The notes beneath the pieces are model-generated. The model was not told where the DNA came from, searched no databases, and saw nothing but the letters and a program-made list of their open reading frames with translations. Position numbers and translations under genes: made by a program. Positions 9,041-18,581 of a DNA stretch of 64,000 nucleotides are shown here, piece by piece (the first letter of the stretch is position 1; each line of letters opens with the position of its first letter). The stretch spans positions 1,458,729 through 1,522,728 of the forward strand of contig NC_011978.1 of the NCBI RefSeq assembly GCF_000018945.1, written 5' to 3'. This DNA is from Thermotoga neapolitana DSM 4359. Lineage in GTDB: Bacteria; Thermotogota; Thermotogae; Thermotogales; Thermotogaceae.

Positions 9041-11002
9041 ATGTTGAGAAAGGTCCTGTGGGGTTTCATCACGGTGATCTTTGTGGTTCAAATTCTTGCC
9101 ATTGGGCTCAACGAGATCGTTCCCGGAGAGTATTACAACCTTGCTGATTACGAACGTCTGACGGGAAAGAAGATCACGAAATTCAACGAGGCTCCCATGC
9201 TGAAAGAGATGGTTGAGAAAGGATTGTTACCTCCTGTTGAAGAGAGATTGCCGAAAAATCCTGTTGTGGTGACACCTTATGAGGAAATAGGACAGTACGG
9301 TGGAACGTGGAGACGGGTGTGGTTTGGTTTACCAGATCAACCCAATGTTGACAAAATAGCTGTTGAAAAACTAGTGATGTTCGATAAAACGGGAGGAGTC
9401 ATTCTCCCAAATGTTTTTGAAAAGTGGGAGATCAGTAATGATGGTAGAACATTTACTTTCAAGATAAGGGAAGGGTTAAAATGGTCCGACGGTGTACCGG
9501 TTACCACAGAAGACGTGAGATTCTGGTATGAAGATATATTAATGAACAAAGAATTGACTCCCACAATTCCTACATGGCTAACAGCTGGAGGAAAACCTCT
9601 GAAAATAGAGATTATCGACAAATACACGTTTAAAGTCATCTTTGAAGCACCTTATCCTCTGTTTCTTTACCAGCTGGCATATCAGGGACAGGCTGGGTAT
9701 GTTTTTGTTGTTCCATCTCACTACTTAAAGAATTACCATCCGAAATACGTTTCTCTTGAAAAACTAACGAAAATGGCAAAAGATGAAGGATACGAGTACT
9801 GGTGGCAATTGTTTGGCGCGAGGGGTTCAAATACAAATGCATGGATCACAAATCCAGAGTTACCCGTTCTCTACCCATGGAAGCTGAAAAAGTATTCAGA
9901 TACACAGCTCATCATTGAGAGAAATCCGTATTACTTCAAGATAGATCCTGAAGGGAATCAACTTCCGTACATAGATGAAATTGTATTTTATAGAATACAG
10001 GACAAGCAAATGGCTTTGATGAAGGCCATGGCAGGAGAGGTAGATATGCAGACCAGACATTTTGGAACAGAGCACTTTACTATACTGCTCGAGAACAGAG
10101 AGAAAGGAGGTTACAGAGTACTGAGATAGATCTGGGGTGTTGGTAGTATTGTGACCTTCTATGTGAATCAAAATGTCCAGGACCCGGTCCTCAGGGAAAT
10201 ATTCCAAACCCCGAAATTCAGATATGCCCTTTCGCTGGCAATAAATCGCGAAGAAGTAGCATCCCTGGTTTTCCATAATCTAGGAGAACCACGCCAAGCT
10301 TCACTGATAAGTGGTGTTGCTTTTTATGATCCGGAATGGGAAAAGGCATTTGCAGAGTACGATCCAGAAAGAGCAAATAAGTTATTGGATGAAATGGGCC
10401 TCACAAAACGCGATGAAGAAGGTTATAGGTTGAGGCCGGATGGTAAAAGATTTGAGTTAATAGTGGAGTATTCTGTAACAGATACAGTCGTCGATGTTTT
10501 GGAGATGGTAAAGCAATATTGGGAAAAATTGGGGATCAAAGTGATCTTAAAACCAGAAGAACGATCACTCTACATGACAAGGTGCGAAGCAGGGGAACCT
10601 GAAATAGGTGTGTGGTCTTTTGACAGATGTGCTGCCGTTTTAAGTGATCCTGGAAGATTACTTGGAACCGTCTGGGATGGACCATGGGCACCACTTTACG
10701 CGAGATGGTATATCTCTGGTGGAAAAGCAGGTGAAGAACCACCCGAAGGATCCGACATCAGAAGAATATACGAACTCTGGGATAAGGTCAAAATGACAGT
10801 CGATGAGAAAGAAAGAGACAGGCTCTTCAGAGAAATCATAAACATCCACAAGAAGAACATCTTCTTCATAGGAACCGTTGGAGAACCGATCTGGCCTGTG
10901 GTTGTAAAAGAATACTTCAAAAACGTGCCTGATTCTCCTGAATACGTCTGGGAAAACGAAGGAGATGGCCAGCACGCAGAGCAGTACTACATGGACAAAT
11001 GA
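9041..11002 (+). pseudogene. ABC transporter solute-binding protein (SBP family 5), in-frame stop
   Basis: An oligopeptide/oligosaccharide-type binding protein of about 653 codons interrupted by TAG at 10127-10129. The upstream part (362 residues) starts with a membrane-spanning signal sequence after GGGAGGTGGTGGTACG, and contains GTWRRVWFG, FTFKIREGLKWSDG and PVTTEDVRFWYEDI. The same frame resumes immediately after the stop (IWGVGSIVTFYVNQN, then QTPKFRYALSLAINREE) and runs to 11002, so only one base change (for example TGG to TAG) separates it from an intact gene of normal family length. The 10151 GTG cannot give an exported protein. In T. maritima, as I recall, the equivalent gene is followed by permease and ATPase genes; none is present here, consistent with a decaying transport system. 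Confidence 0.85.
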
Positions 11003-11025
11003 TGGAATCATCAGTGAAAATCGGA

Positions 11026-11054
11026 GGGGGTGGGGTTTCCCACCCCCCTTTTAA
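11026..11054 (+). terminator. hairpin terminator after binding-protein gene
   Basis: GGGGGTGGG (11026-11034) pairs with CCCACCCCC (11039-11047) across a GTTT loop and is followed by CTTTT. It lies between the broken binding-protein gene and the DUF4038 gene, only 15 bases before the next start, so it probably lowers rather than abolishes downstream transcription. Confidence 0.85.
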
Positions 11055-11069
11055 ATGGGAGGGACCAAT

Positions 11070-12242
11070 ATGGAAATTTCCAAGGATTGTTTTGTTCTCA
11101 ACGGTAAAAAGACACTTTATCTGGCTGATACCGCCTGGAGAGGGGTCTATAAGTCTTGTTTCGATGATTGGGTCGAGTATCTTCAAACAAGAAAGAATCA
11201 GGGATTCAACGCCATTCAGATGAATTTCACCCCCTGGGAAGATTACGGAATGATATTGAAAGACAACTTTCTCGATCAGCTCGAAGAAAAAGTCAGAGTG
11301 GTTTTTGAGCTCGGAATGACACCTGTTATAGTCGTTGTCTGGTGTGGTTGTGTTCCCGGAACATGGGCCACAGTTTCTGACACCTCGAACGTTTTACCAA
11401 TACGAATACTTGAGGATTTTGCCAAGGAAGTGGTGAGAAGATTCAACAAGTACAATCCCATCTTCCTTTCAGGCGGAGATGTCGATTTCAGGTCCGGCGA
11501 AGCAATAGAATACTATTCGCTCATCACTAAGACAATAAAAGAAAACACAAACCGTCCAGTCTCTATACATCTTGCTAGGGGATGGACGGATGTACCCAGG
11601 GAAATAGATCAGTACATAGATTTTTACGCATATCAGTCTGGTCACGACAGGCATCACCAGGAACTCACCTGGAAACTCGCTCAAGAGTTTTACAAAAGAG
11701 GAAAACCCGTTATCAACGCCGAGATCTGTTATGAAGGAATTGGGTACAAGAAAGATGGATACAGGTTCAATCCATTCGATGTAAGAAAGGCTTTCTGGCA
11801 GAGCTTCCTTTCTGGTTCTTTTTTTGGAATCGGTTATGGGGCTCACGGAATCTGGAACTGGTGTGAAGTAGCTGGAGAAGAAACCGAAAGACATCTTTCA
11901 TCTTTCACATGGAAGGATGCACTCAGAATGGAAGGAGCAAATGACGTCTGTTTTGCAAGATGGTTGATAGAAAAACTCGATTTCTTCGGTTTAAAACCCT
12001 CTCAAGAGGTTCTCCTGAGTCCGGAAAATTCTGAGATTAGGGTTGCAAGGAATGAAAAAAACTGCATCATCTACGCTCCATTTGCTACCAGGATGGTTCT
12101 TGATATTAATTCAAAAGATATTTGGGGAATAAATATGGAAACTCGAGACGTGTTTGTTCCCAGAGTTGATTTGAAAGATAATCATACAAAGGTGGACATT
12201 CTGAACCATAATTCTGATTCTCTGATCATAATCGAGTACTAA
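11070..12242 (+). CDS. DUF4038-type (apiosidase/GH140-like) putative glycosidase
   Basis: A 390-residue TIM-barrel-like protein with no signal peptide. Its opening (FVLNGKKTLYLADTAWRG) and later segments (GFNAIQMNFTPWED, FLSGGDVDF, PVSIHLARGWTD, YQSGHDRHHQELTW, KPVINAEICYEG, GYGAHGIWNW) are typical of DUF4038 proteins, some of which are GH140 apiosidases; DVD near residue 140 and the E of INAEICYE are candidate catalytic acids. The ATG at 11070 is preferred over 11055 because GGGAGGG lies just upstream of it. It is 12 bases from the beta-glucuronidase gene, so it probably trims a side chain from the same oligosaccharide. Base composition is more AT-rich than the GH2 gene that follows. Exact activity is unknown. 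Confidence 0.7.
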   Translation: MEISKDCFVLNGKKTLYLADTAWRGVYKSCFDDWVEYLQTRKNQGFNAIQMNFTPWEDYGMILKDNFLDQLEEKVRVVFELGMTPVIVVVWCGCVPGTWATVSDTSNVLPIRILEDFAKEVVRRFNKYNPIFLSGGDVDFRSGEAIEYYSLITKTIKENTNRPVSIHLARGWTDVPREIDQYIDFYAYQSGHDRHHQELTWKLAQEFYKRGKPVINAEICYEGIGYKKDGYRFNPFDVRKAFWQSFLSGSFFGIGYGAHGIWNWCEVAGEETERHLSSFTWKDALRMEGANDVCFARWLIEKLDFFGLKPSQEVLLSPENSEIRVARNEKNCIIYAPFATRMVLDINSKDIWGINMETRDVFVPRVDLKDNHTKVDILNHNSDSLIIIEY

Positions 12243-12254
12243 GGGGGTATCAGT

Positions 12255-13946
12255 ATGCTAAAACCAGAGAGCAACACGAAAAGACTTCTCATGAACACAA
12301 CTGGTATTTGGTCCCTCGAAGTGAACGGGAAGGAAAGGCCGATAGCCGTTCCTGGAAGCTGGAACGAACAATACCAGGATCTGTGCTACGAAGAAGGGCC
12401 CTTCACTTACAGAACCATCCTCTATGTTCCGGAAGAACTTTCCAAGAAACACGCCAGGCTTTACTTTTCTGCCGTGAACACAGATTGTGAAGTCTATCTG
12501 AACGAAGAGAAAGTGGGGGAAAACCACATCGGCTATCTTCCCTTCGAGATAGACGTGACAGGGAAGGTGAAGCCAGGAAAGAACGAACTCAAAGTGATTG
12601 TGAAGAACGAGTTGAAGGTGGGAGGCTTTCCTTCAAAAGTACCGGACAGTGGCACACACACGGTGGGATTTTTCGGGAGTTTTCCACCTGCAAATTTTGA
12701 CTTCTTTCCATACGGAGGAATCATAAGACCGGTTCTTGTGGAGTTCACAGATCACTCGAGGATCCTGGATATCCGGGTGGACACAAGCAAGTCTGAACCA
12801 GAAAAGAAACTCGGAAGAGTGAGGGTGAAGGTGGAAGTCTCAGAAGAGGCGATGGGGGAAGAGATGAAAATCAAACTTGGAGAGGTGGAAAAGAAACTCA
12901 AAGTGACAGACAGGTTCATCGAAGAAGAGTTCGTTCTTGATGATGCAAGATTCTGGTGTCCAGAAGATCCTCATCTTTACCCTCTCAGAATAGAGCTCGA
13001 AAAGGACGAGTACATTCTGGACGTTGGAATTCGAACGATCAGCTGGGACGAGAAAAGACTTTACCTGAACGGAAAGCCGATCTTTTTAAAGGGTTTTGGA
13101 AAGCACGAGGAATTTCCCGTTCTGGGACAGGGAACGTTCTATCCCATGATGGTGAAAGATTTCAACCTTTTAAAGTGGATCAACGCAAACTCCTTCAGAA
13201 CATCTCACTATCCTTACAGTGAAGAGTGGCTGGACCTTGCGGATCGACTGGGAATTCTCGTGATAGATGAAGCACCCCATGTTGGTATCACAAGGTATCA
13301 CTACAATCCGGAGACGCAGAAAATTGCAGAAGACAACGTGCAAAGGATGATAGCCAGAGACAAAAACCATCCCAGTGTGATCATGTGGAGTGTGGCGAAC
13401 GAGCCTGAATCCAACCATCCCGATGCAGAAGGTTTCTTCAAAGCTCTCTATGAGACGGCAAAGAAGATGGACAACACTCGTCCTGTTGTCATGGTGAGCA
13501 TGATGGACACGCCGGACGAGAGGACAAGGGATGTGGCTTTGAAGTATTTCGACATCGTCTGTGTGAACAGGTACTACGGATGGTACATCTATCAGGGGAG
13601 GATAGACGAGGGACTGAAAGCGCTGGAAGAGGACATGGAAGAACTCTACAGAAGGCACAAAAAACCCATCTTCGTCACGGAGTTTGGAGCGGATGCGATA
13701 GCAGGTTTCCACTACGATCCACCCCAGATGTTCTCCGAAGAATACCAGGCAGAACTCGTTGAGAAAACGATAAATCTTCTCATGAAAAAAGATTACATCG
13801 TGGGGACGCATGTGTGGGCCTTTGCGGACTTTAAGACACCTCAGAACGTGAGGAGACCCATCCTGAACCACAAAGGTGTCTTCACAAGAGACAGACAGCC
13901 AAAACTGGTTGCCCATGTGTTGAGGAGGTTGTGGAGCGAAAGATAA
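12255..13946 (+). CDS. uidA: beta-glucuronidase, GH2
   Basis: A 563-residue GH2 enzyme with the usual three domains: jelly-roll sugar-binding (about 1-165), immunoglobulin-like (165-260) and TIM barrel (260-563). The acid/base is Glu383 in ANEPES and the nucleophile Glu476 in VTEFGAD. The motif NSFRTSHYPYSEEWLDLADRLGILVIDEAP is the GH2 signature, and length and order match the known T. maritima beta-glucuronidase. It hydrolyses beta-D-glucuronides in the cytoplasm. RBS GGGGGT lies before the ATG. It is 12 bases downstream of the DUF4038 gene and overlaps the DUF2264 gene, forming one operon for a glucuronate-containing oligosaccharide. Specificity for glucuronate over galactose is from overall similarity, not from tested residues. 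Confidence 0.9.
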   Translation: MLKPESNTKRLLMNTTGIWSLEVNGKERPIAVPGSWNEQYQDLCYEEGPFTYRTILYVPEELSKKHARLYFSAVNTDCEVYLNEEKVGENHIGYLPFEIDVTGKVKPGKNELKVIVKNELKVGGFPSKVPDSGTHTVGFFGSFPPANFDFFPYGGIIRPVLVEFTDHSRILDIRVDTSKSEPEKKLGRVRVKVEVSEEAMGEEMKIKLGEVEKKLKVTDRFIEEEFVLDDARFWCPEDPHLYPLRIELEKDEYILDVGIRTISWDEKRLYLNGKPIFLKGFGKHEEFPVLGQGTFYPMMVKDFNLLKWINANSFRTSHYPYSEEWLDLADRLGILVIDEAPHVGITRYHYNPETQKIAEDNVQRMIARDKNHPSVIMWSVANEPESNHPDAEGFFKALYETAKKMDNTRPVVMVSMMDTPDERTRDVALKYFDIVCVNRYYGWYIYQGRIDEGLKALEEDMEELYRRHKKPIFVTEFGADAIAGFHYDPPQMFSEEYQAELVEKTINLLMKKDYIVGTHVWAFADFKTPQNVRRPILNHKGVFTRDRQPKLVAHVLRRLWSER

Positions 13947-15100
13947 TGACGAACGTTCGCCGTTACTGGATCTTTCTTCTTCGAAAGATATGTGAAAAGC
14001 CTCTTGAACTCTGTGCATCCGATCGCTTGAAAGAGTTGATGCCCATAGAGGGAAAAAGGAGCAAGGAGAGGGAGAAATTTGCACCTCTTGAATTACTTGG
14101 TAGAATCCTCTGTGGGCTCTCTCCTTTTCTCGAGTTGAACAAAAAGGCTGTGAACACCGATCTTGAAGAGAAAAGAATAGCTTCCTGGTTATCAGAGCTG
14201 GCGATAAAATCTCTTCGTGTGGCAACCGATCTCGGTTGTAGAAGTTACATGAACTTTAGAGAGGGAAAACAACCTCTGGTCGATTCAGCCTTTCTGGTAG
14301 AGGGCATACTGAGGGCACCGAAAGCGTTGTGGGAAGATCTCGACCCTTCCACAAAGGAAAGATTGATAAAAGAATTGAAGGAAACAAGAAGGATAGAACC
14401 TTACTACTCGAACTGGCTTTTATTTTCCGCTATTATAGAAACTTTTTTCTTCTTTGTGGGTGAGGAATGGGATAGCACAAAGATCGATCTGATACTGAAG
14501 ATCGTAGAAGGATGGTACAAGGGGGACGGGGTTTATGGAGACGGTCCTCACTTTAGGTGGGACTATTACAACAGTTTTGTGATACAGCCAATGCTCATAG
14601 ACGTGCTGAGAATCCTTTCTGAAAGAAAATCAGAGTGGAAAGAACTGTACACGAAAGTTCTCAAACGTGCTCAAAGATACGCCCTTGTTCTTGAGCGAAT
14701 GATCTCTCCTGAAGGAACGTTCCCGATCATCGGTAGATCGATAACCTATAGAACAGGTGTTTTCCATCTCTTGAGTCAGCTTTCTCTTCTTCACCTGCTT
14801 CCACCAGAGCTTAATCCTGCTCAGGTCAGATGTGCCCTCACCACCGTTCTCAGAAGAATCTTTGAACATCCCGCTACGTTCGACGAGAACGGCTGGTTGA
14901 AAATAGGTCTGGTGGGTTCTCAACCATCTCTTGGTGAAGAGTACATCACCACAGGAAGTCTCTATCTTTGTACAACCGTTTTCCTTCCTCTGGGACTTCC
15001 ACCCTCTGATCCTTTTTGGAAAGATCCCTGTGAAAGCTGGACAAACAAAAAGGTATGGGAAGGAGAGGACATTCATCCAGACAAAGCTCTGGAAGATTAA
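13946..15100 (+). CDS. DUF2264 protein (putative uronide-processing glycosidase)
   Basis: A 384-residue alpha/alpha-barrel type protein of the DUF2264 family. Recognisable segments are YYNSFVIQPMLIDVL, GTFPIIGRSITYRTGVFH, and the end PSDPFWKDPCESWTNKKVWEG. Some members of this family have been described as beta-glucuronidases (GH154), which suits its place behind uidA. The ATG at 13946 overlaps the uidA stop (TAATG); a GTG at 13931 two bases after AGGAGG is an alternative start adding five residues. No signal peptide. Catalytic residues cannot be assigned from sequence alone. Confidence 0.75.
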   Translation: MTNVRRYWIFLLRKICEKPLELCASDRLKELMPIEGKRSKEREKFAPLELLGRILCGLSPFLELNKKAVNTDLEEKRIASWLSELAIKSLRVATDLGCRSYMNFREGKQPLVDSAFLVEGILRAPKALWEDLDPSTKERLIKELKETRRIEPYYSNWLLFSAIIETFFFFVGEEWDSTKIDLILKIVEGWYKGDGVYGDGPHFRWDYYNSFVIQPMLIDVLRILSERKSEWKELYTKVLKRAQRYALVLERMISPEGTFPIIGRSITYRTGVFHLLSQLSLLHLLPPELNPAQVRCALTTVLRRIFEHPATFDENGWLKIGLVGSQPSLGEEYITTGSLYLCTTVFLPLGLPPSDPFWKDPCESWTNKKVWEGEDIHPDKALED

Positions 15101-15185
15101 CACACATTAAAACCCTCTGAATAAATCCATTAATTTTCCAGTGATACCATGTCTAAAGTCCAAATGTTCCAGGGAGGAAGCGGGG

Positions 15186-16517
15186 TTGGATCCGAAAATA
15201 AAGAAAGCGCTGAACATATCCATTGTGGAAGGAGCACTCGCTGTTCTCATCAACCAGTTCTTCGGAGGACCTTACCTGACTGGATACTTCCTCTGGATGG
15301 GTGCTTCCAGTTTCTTCATAGGGCTCTTCGGATCTATTCCCTTTCTGGCAAATGCCCTTCAGATCGTCACAGTTTACTTCTCAAACAGGTTGAAAACCAG
15401 AAAACAACTGATAGTTCCTTTGATGTGGACTGCCAGGACTTCGATCACATTGTTTGCTCTGTTTCCTCTTATCAAACACGGACTGTTTCTGGCGTACATT
15501 CTGTACTTCTACATTCAGATCGCTGGAGCCCTTTCCGTTCCCCTGTGGCAGAGCTGGATGTCAGACCTTGTACCCAGAAACATGATAGGAAGCTATTTTG
15601 GTTTCAGGAATCTGATTCACGGACTGGTTCAGATACCTGCCATGTTCGCTGCGGGAGCGATTCTGGACTCTCTGGGAGAGAACTGGAAGGGTTTCAGTGC
15701 GCTGTTTTTCATAGCGGGATCTCTGGGATTTCTGAACGGATACTTCCTGAAAATCCAGTACGAACCCCCATACAGACCAAGAGAAGCCTCTCTTGGATTA
15801 ACGAAAGTAATTGGAATTTTGCTGAAAGAAGAGCATTACAGGAATCTTCTCCTGGGTTTTGCTCTCTGGAATTTTGCTGTCGGTGTTGGAACTGTCTACA
15901 TAAACGTCATGCTCCTGAAAGAAGTCCAGTTCAGTTATCTCCAGATAAGTGTTCTGAACGCGGTGGGAATGTTCATAGGAACACTTTTCCAACCTTTTTG
16001 GGGAAAACTGGGTGACAAATACGGTTTCCAGTACTTTTTAAAACTCTGTCTGTGGGTTCACGCAGCTGTCATCCTGCTCTGGGCACTTACTCCCAGATCC
16101 TTTCTATACGTTTTCTTCCTTCAGGTTATCATAGGTATTTTCGTGACTGCGGGGACAAGTCAGCTCATCTTCTATACCCTCATGTACAGCGTTCCTTCCT
16201 CGCTCAGTGCAGAGGCGTTTTCCGTGTTCAACAGCCTGTCCAATCTCATGCTGTTTGCGGGCTCTCTGACTTCAGGCATCCTCGTTTCCATCCTTGAAAA
16301 CTTTACTCTCCCCTTTGAAATATCCGCTATAAGGCTCACAATGATCATTTCCTTTTTCCTGAGGGCTTTTGCAGCGTACAGGATTTCCAGAATGGACCTT
16401 GGAACCCCGCAGAAAGTCACCCTGGTACAGCTGGTCAGGGAGTCCTTCTTCACGGGTGTTGTTCCCTGGTTGAGGGAGAGATTGAACACCTTGAACATTT
16501 TCAAAAGGAAGCGTTGA
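15186..16517 (+). CDS. MFS transporter
   Basis: A major facilitator of about 443 residues with some 12 hydrophobic segments. The loop GKLGDKYGFQYFLK is a degenerate form of the MFS loop 8-9 motif (GxLxDRxG). I prefer the TTG at 15186, eight bases after GGGAGGAAG; the frame is open upstream to 15141 but those residues lack a start with a good binding site. It sits at the end of the beta-glucuronidase gene group, about 85 bases after DUF2264, and may import a uronate monosaccharide or small oligosaccharide. Substrate unknown. Confidence 0.8.
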   Translation: MDPKIKKALNISIVEGALAVLINQFFGGPYLTGYFLWMGASSFFIGLFGSIPFLANALQIVTVYFSNRLKTRKQLIVPLMWTARTSITLFALFPLIKHGLFLAYILYFYIQIAGALSVPLWQSWMSDLVPRNMIGSYFGFRNLIHGLVQIPAMFAAGAILDSLGENWKGFSALFFIAGSLGFLNGYFLKIQYEPPYRPREASLGLTKVIGILLKEEHYRNLLLGFALWNFAVGVGTVYINVMLLKEVQFSYLQISVLNAVGMFIGTLFQPFWGKLGDKYGFQYFLKLCLWVHAAVILLWALTPRSFLYVFFLQVIIGIFVTAGTSQLIFYTLMYSVPSSLSAEAFSVFNSLSNLMLFAGSLTSGILVSILENFTLPFEISAIRLTMIISFFLRAFAAYRISRMDLGTPQKVTLVQLVRESFFTGVVPWLRERLNTLNIFKRKR

Positions 16518-16521
16518 GACA

Positions 16522-16530
16522 TGGTAAAAT
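16522..16530 (+). promoter_or_regulatory. extended -10 promoter of spoVS
   Basis: TGGTAAAAT is an extended -10 element 36 bases before the spoVS start; no good -35 is visible, which extended -10 promoters do not need. Confidence 0.5.
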
Positions 16531-16565
16531 ACGATTGAGATCACACAACAAAGGGGGTTAGTCAC

Positions 16566-16829
16566 ATGGAAGTACTTAAGGTATCGTCGAAGTCGGATCC
16601 CAACAAGGTCGCTGGTGCCATCGCCGGTGTTGTGAGGGAACACGGAAGGGCAGAGATCCAAGCCATTGGAGCGGGTGCAGTGAACCAGGCAGTGAAGGCC
16701 ATCGCCATCGCTCGGGGGTACCTCGCACCGAGTGGTATCGACCTCGTGTTCGTTCCCGCCTTCACAGATGTAGAAATCGAAAACGAAAAGAGAACCGCCA
16801 TCAAGTTCATAGTCTTTCCAAAAAGCTGA
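16566..16829 (+). CDS. spoVS: SpoVS-family Alba-like protein
   Basis: An 87-residue protein nearly identical in pattern to Bacillus SpoVS: MEVLKVSSKSDPNKVAGAIA at the start, then GRAEIQAIGAGAVNQAVKAIAIARGYLAPSG and the ending KRTAIKFIVFPK. SpoVS proteins share the Alba fold and probably bind nucleic acid; in Bacillus the protein affects sporulation and cell division. Thermotoga does not sporulate, so the name reflects family only. It is a single-gene transcript with its own extended -10 promoter and a terminator that begins at its stop codon. Confidence 0.93.
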   Translation: MEVLKVSSKSDPNKVAGAIAGVVREHGRAEIQAIGAGAVNQAVKAIAIARGYLAPSGIDLVFVPAFTDVEIENEKRTAIKFIVFPKS

Positions 16830-16858
16830 AGGGGAGCAAGAGCTCCCCTTTGTTTTTC
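16829..16858. terminator. bidirectional terminator between spoVS and the flavoprotein gene
   Basis: AAGGGGAGC (16829-16837) pairs with GCTCCCCTT (16842-16850) over an AAGA loop, with T-rich DNA on the right and, for the minus strand, CAGCTTTTT on the left. It serves both converging genes. Confidence 0.85.
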
Positions 16859-18506
16859 ATTCCTCGAGAATTTTCTCTGCTTCTTCTCTGTAGGATTCCA
16901 TAACGTATGGAATACCAGAAATTTCTGCTGCTTCCTTTGTAAGTGCGATGAGGTCTTTTCTGGAGAGGACAGACAGGCTGAACTTTCTTGCACCTGCCAT
17001 GAGTTGTTGCAGACCCGTTTTGAACTTCTGAACAAACGTGTAGACGCCTATGGCACCGAGTGGAAGTTTCTTTACCTCCTCTGACCCGAATCTGTTCCTC
17101 AACTCTTCGTAAGTGATGAAGATCTCTTCCACCGTTTTTCCATACTTTGAAACCGTCTTGGGAAGTTCTCCCTTTTTGAGCCATTCTCCTATGTTCTTTC
17201 CCACCATCGCTGGTATCATCAAAGCTCTTCCCATACAAACTGCTTTCACGTAAGGAGATCCCATCATCAGTGCCTTGAGAACGGCATCTTCCGTCGAAAA
17301 ACCACCGGCTATGGCAATATCGGGAACTCGAATTCCTCTCTTGCTGAGTTTTTCGGCGAACTGATAAGTCAGAGATTCAAGATAGAACGTTGGAATGCCC
17401 CACTCGTTCATCATCGGCCAGGGGCTCATACCCGTTCCACCCGGCGCACCGTCCACGGTGATCAGATCCACCTTTGCTTCGGCTCCGTATCTGAGGGCCA
17501 TCGCAAGGTCCACAGCGGAGTACGCACCCGTCTTCAATGTGATCCTCTTGAAACCAAGACTTCTCAATCTCTCTACTTCCTTCAGGAAAGATTCTTTTGA
17601 AACAAAGCCAAGTCTTGAATGTCTTTCGAATTCCCTGATCTCGCCCTCTTTGAAAGCCTGCTGAACCTCAGGAAGTTCGGGATCTGGCAGGACAATGTAA
17701 CCCCTTCTCTTCAACTCAAGAGCGTCCTCAAGGGACCGCACCTTTATCTCACCGCCGATGCTCTTGGCACCCTGTCCCCACTTGAGTTCTATCGTTTCAA
17801 TACCGTGTTTGTTTATCACGTACTCGGCCACACCTAATCTGGTGTCCTCGACGTTCATCTGAATCAGTATTTCTCCATACTCTCCATCGTGATATCTTTT
17901 GTATATCTCTATCCTTCTGTCCAGTTCCGGAGATTTCTTCACCTTTCTGTTGCTGTCCAGTTCCAGATCCGGATCAACTCCAGCCACGTTCTCTCCGCAG
18001 ACAACCGTTATCCCACTGATGGCAGCTCCCACAGCTATATGTTCCCAGTTTTTCCTGGCGATCTCTGTTGATCCGAGTGCGCCGGTGAAGATGGGTACTT
18101 TCATCTTCACTTTGATGTCCCAGCCGTACTCGGTGGTTGTATCAACGTTTGTGAACACCGCCGTATCCGGTCCCGGTTCCACACCCTCAGGAAGACCCTC
18201 TGCGCCGTGGGCGTATCCAAGTATGTTCAGGTGAGAGTAATCGACAGGATAATCTTTAACCGCCCCGGCCGTGATCTCACCGAACGGTCCCGGATAAAGC
18301 ACTTCCCTTCCTCTGAACGACGCAAGCCAGATCTCACAGCCTCCTGTACAGCCATCGATACATCTGGAACATATTCCGGACACAGGAACAACATCTCTTG
18401 AACGGTTGAAAGTTCCGGTTGCCTCGTTTGCATTTGGCCTTCTCAGGTTTCCCACAACAATCCCCCCTGCATCAGGTATTTTTATGCTTATGCATGGAAT
18501 ATTCAT
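16857..18506 (-). CDS. glutamate synthase-related FMN protein with N-terminal Cys cluster
   Basis: A 549-residue protein with the FMN-binding barrel of the glutamate synthase large subunit (GltB domain 2). The GxG-rich segments ELKWGQGAKSIGG, VDLITVDGAPGGTGMSPWPMMNEWGIP and DIAIAGGFSTEDAVLKALMMGSPYVKAVCMGRA are typical. The N-terminus has Cys46, Cys49, Cys53 and Cys57 (CSRCIDGCTGGC), a likely Fe-S site. It lacks the amidotransferase domain and the C-terminal helix domain of full GltB. It could be part of an archaeal-type split glutamate synthase or a different flavin oxidoreductase. ATG at 18506; monocistronic, convergent with spoVS. Confidence 0.8.
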   Translation of the reverse strand: MNIPCISIKIPDAGGIVVGNLRRPNANEATGTFNRSRDVVPVSGICSRCIDGCTGGCEIWLASFRGREVLYPGPFGEITAGAVKDYPVDYSHLNILGYAHGAEGLPEGVEPGPDTAVFTNVDTTTEYGWDIKVKMKVPIFTGALGSTEIARKNWEHIAVGAAISGITVVCGENVAGVDPDLELDSNRKVKKSPELDRRIEIYKRYHDGEYGEILIQMNVEDTRLGVAEYVINKHGIETIELKWGQGAKSIGGEIKVRSLEDALELKRRGYIVLPDPELPEVQQAFKEGEIREFERHSRLGFVSKESFLKEVERLRSLGFKRITLKTGAYSAVDLAMALRYGAEAKVDLITVDGAPGGTGMSPWPMMNEWGIPTFYLESLTYQFAEKLSKRGIRVPDIAIAGGFSTEDAVLKALMMGSPYVKAVCMGRALMIPAMVGKNIGEWLKKGELPKTVSKYGKTVEEIFITYEELRNRFGSEEVKKLPLGAIGVYTFVQKFKTGLQQLMAGARKFSLSVLSRKDLIALTKEAAEISGIPYVMESYREEAEKILEE

Positions 18507-18581
18507 AGGTTATTATATCAAAAACCAATCTGGATAGAAGAAACAAAACATGGTGTAATATTTATCTTGAGGTGGTACGAA

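Noticed and set aside
10151-11002. Separate gene starting at GTG 10151
   Set aside because: It is in the same frame as the upstream binding-protein part, lacks a signal peptide and a binding site, and matches the C-terminal half of the same family.
13170-14225. Minus-strand frame of 351 codons
   Set aside because: Antisense to the beta-glucuronidase and DUF2264 genes; crosses their boundary and has no family features.
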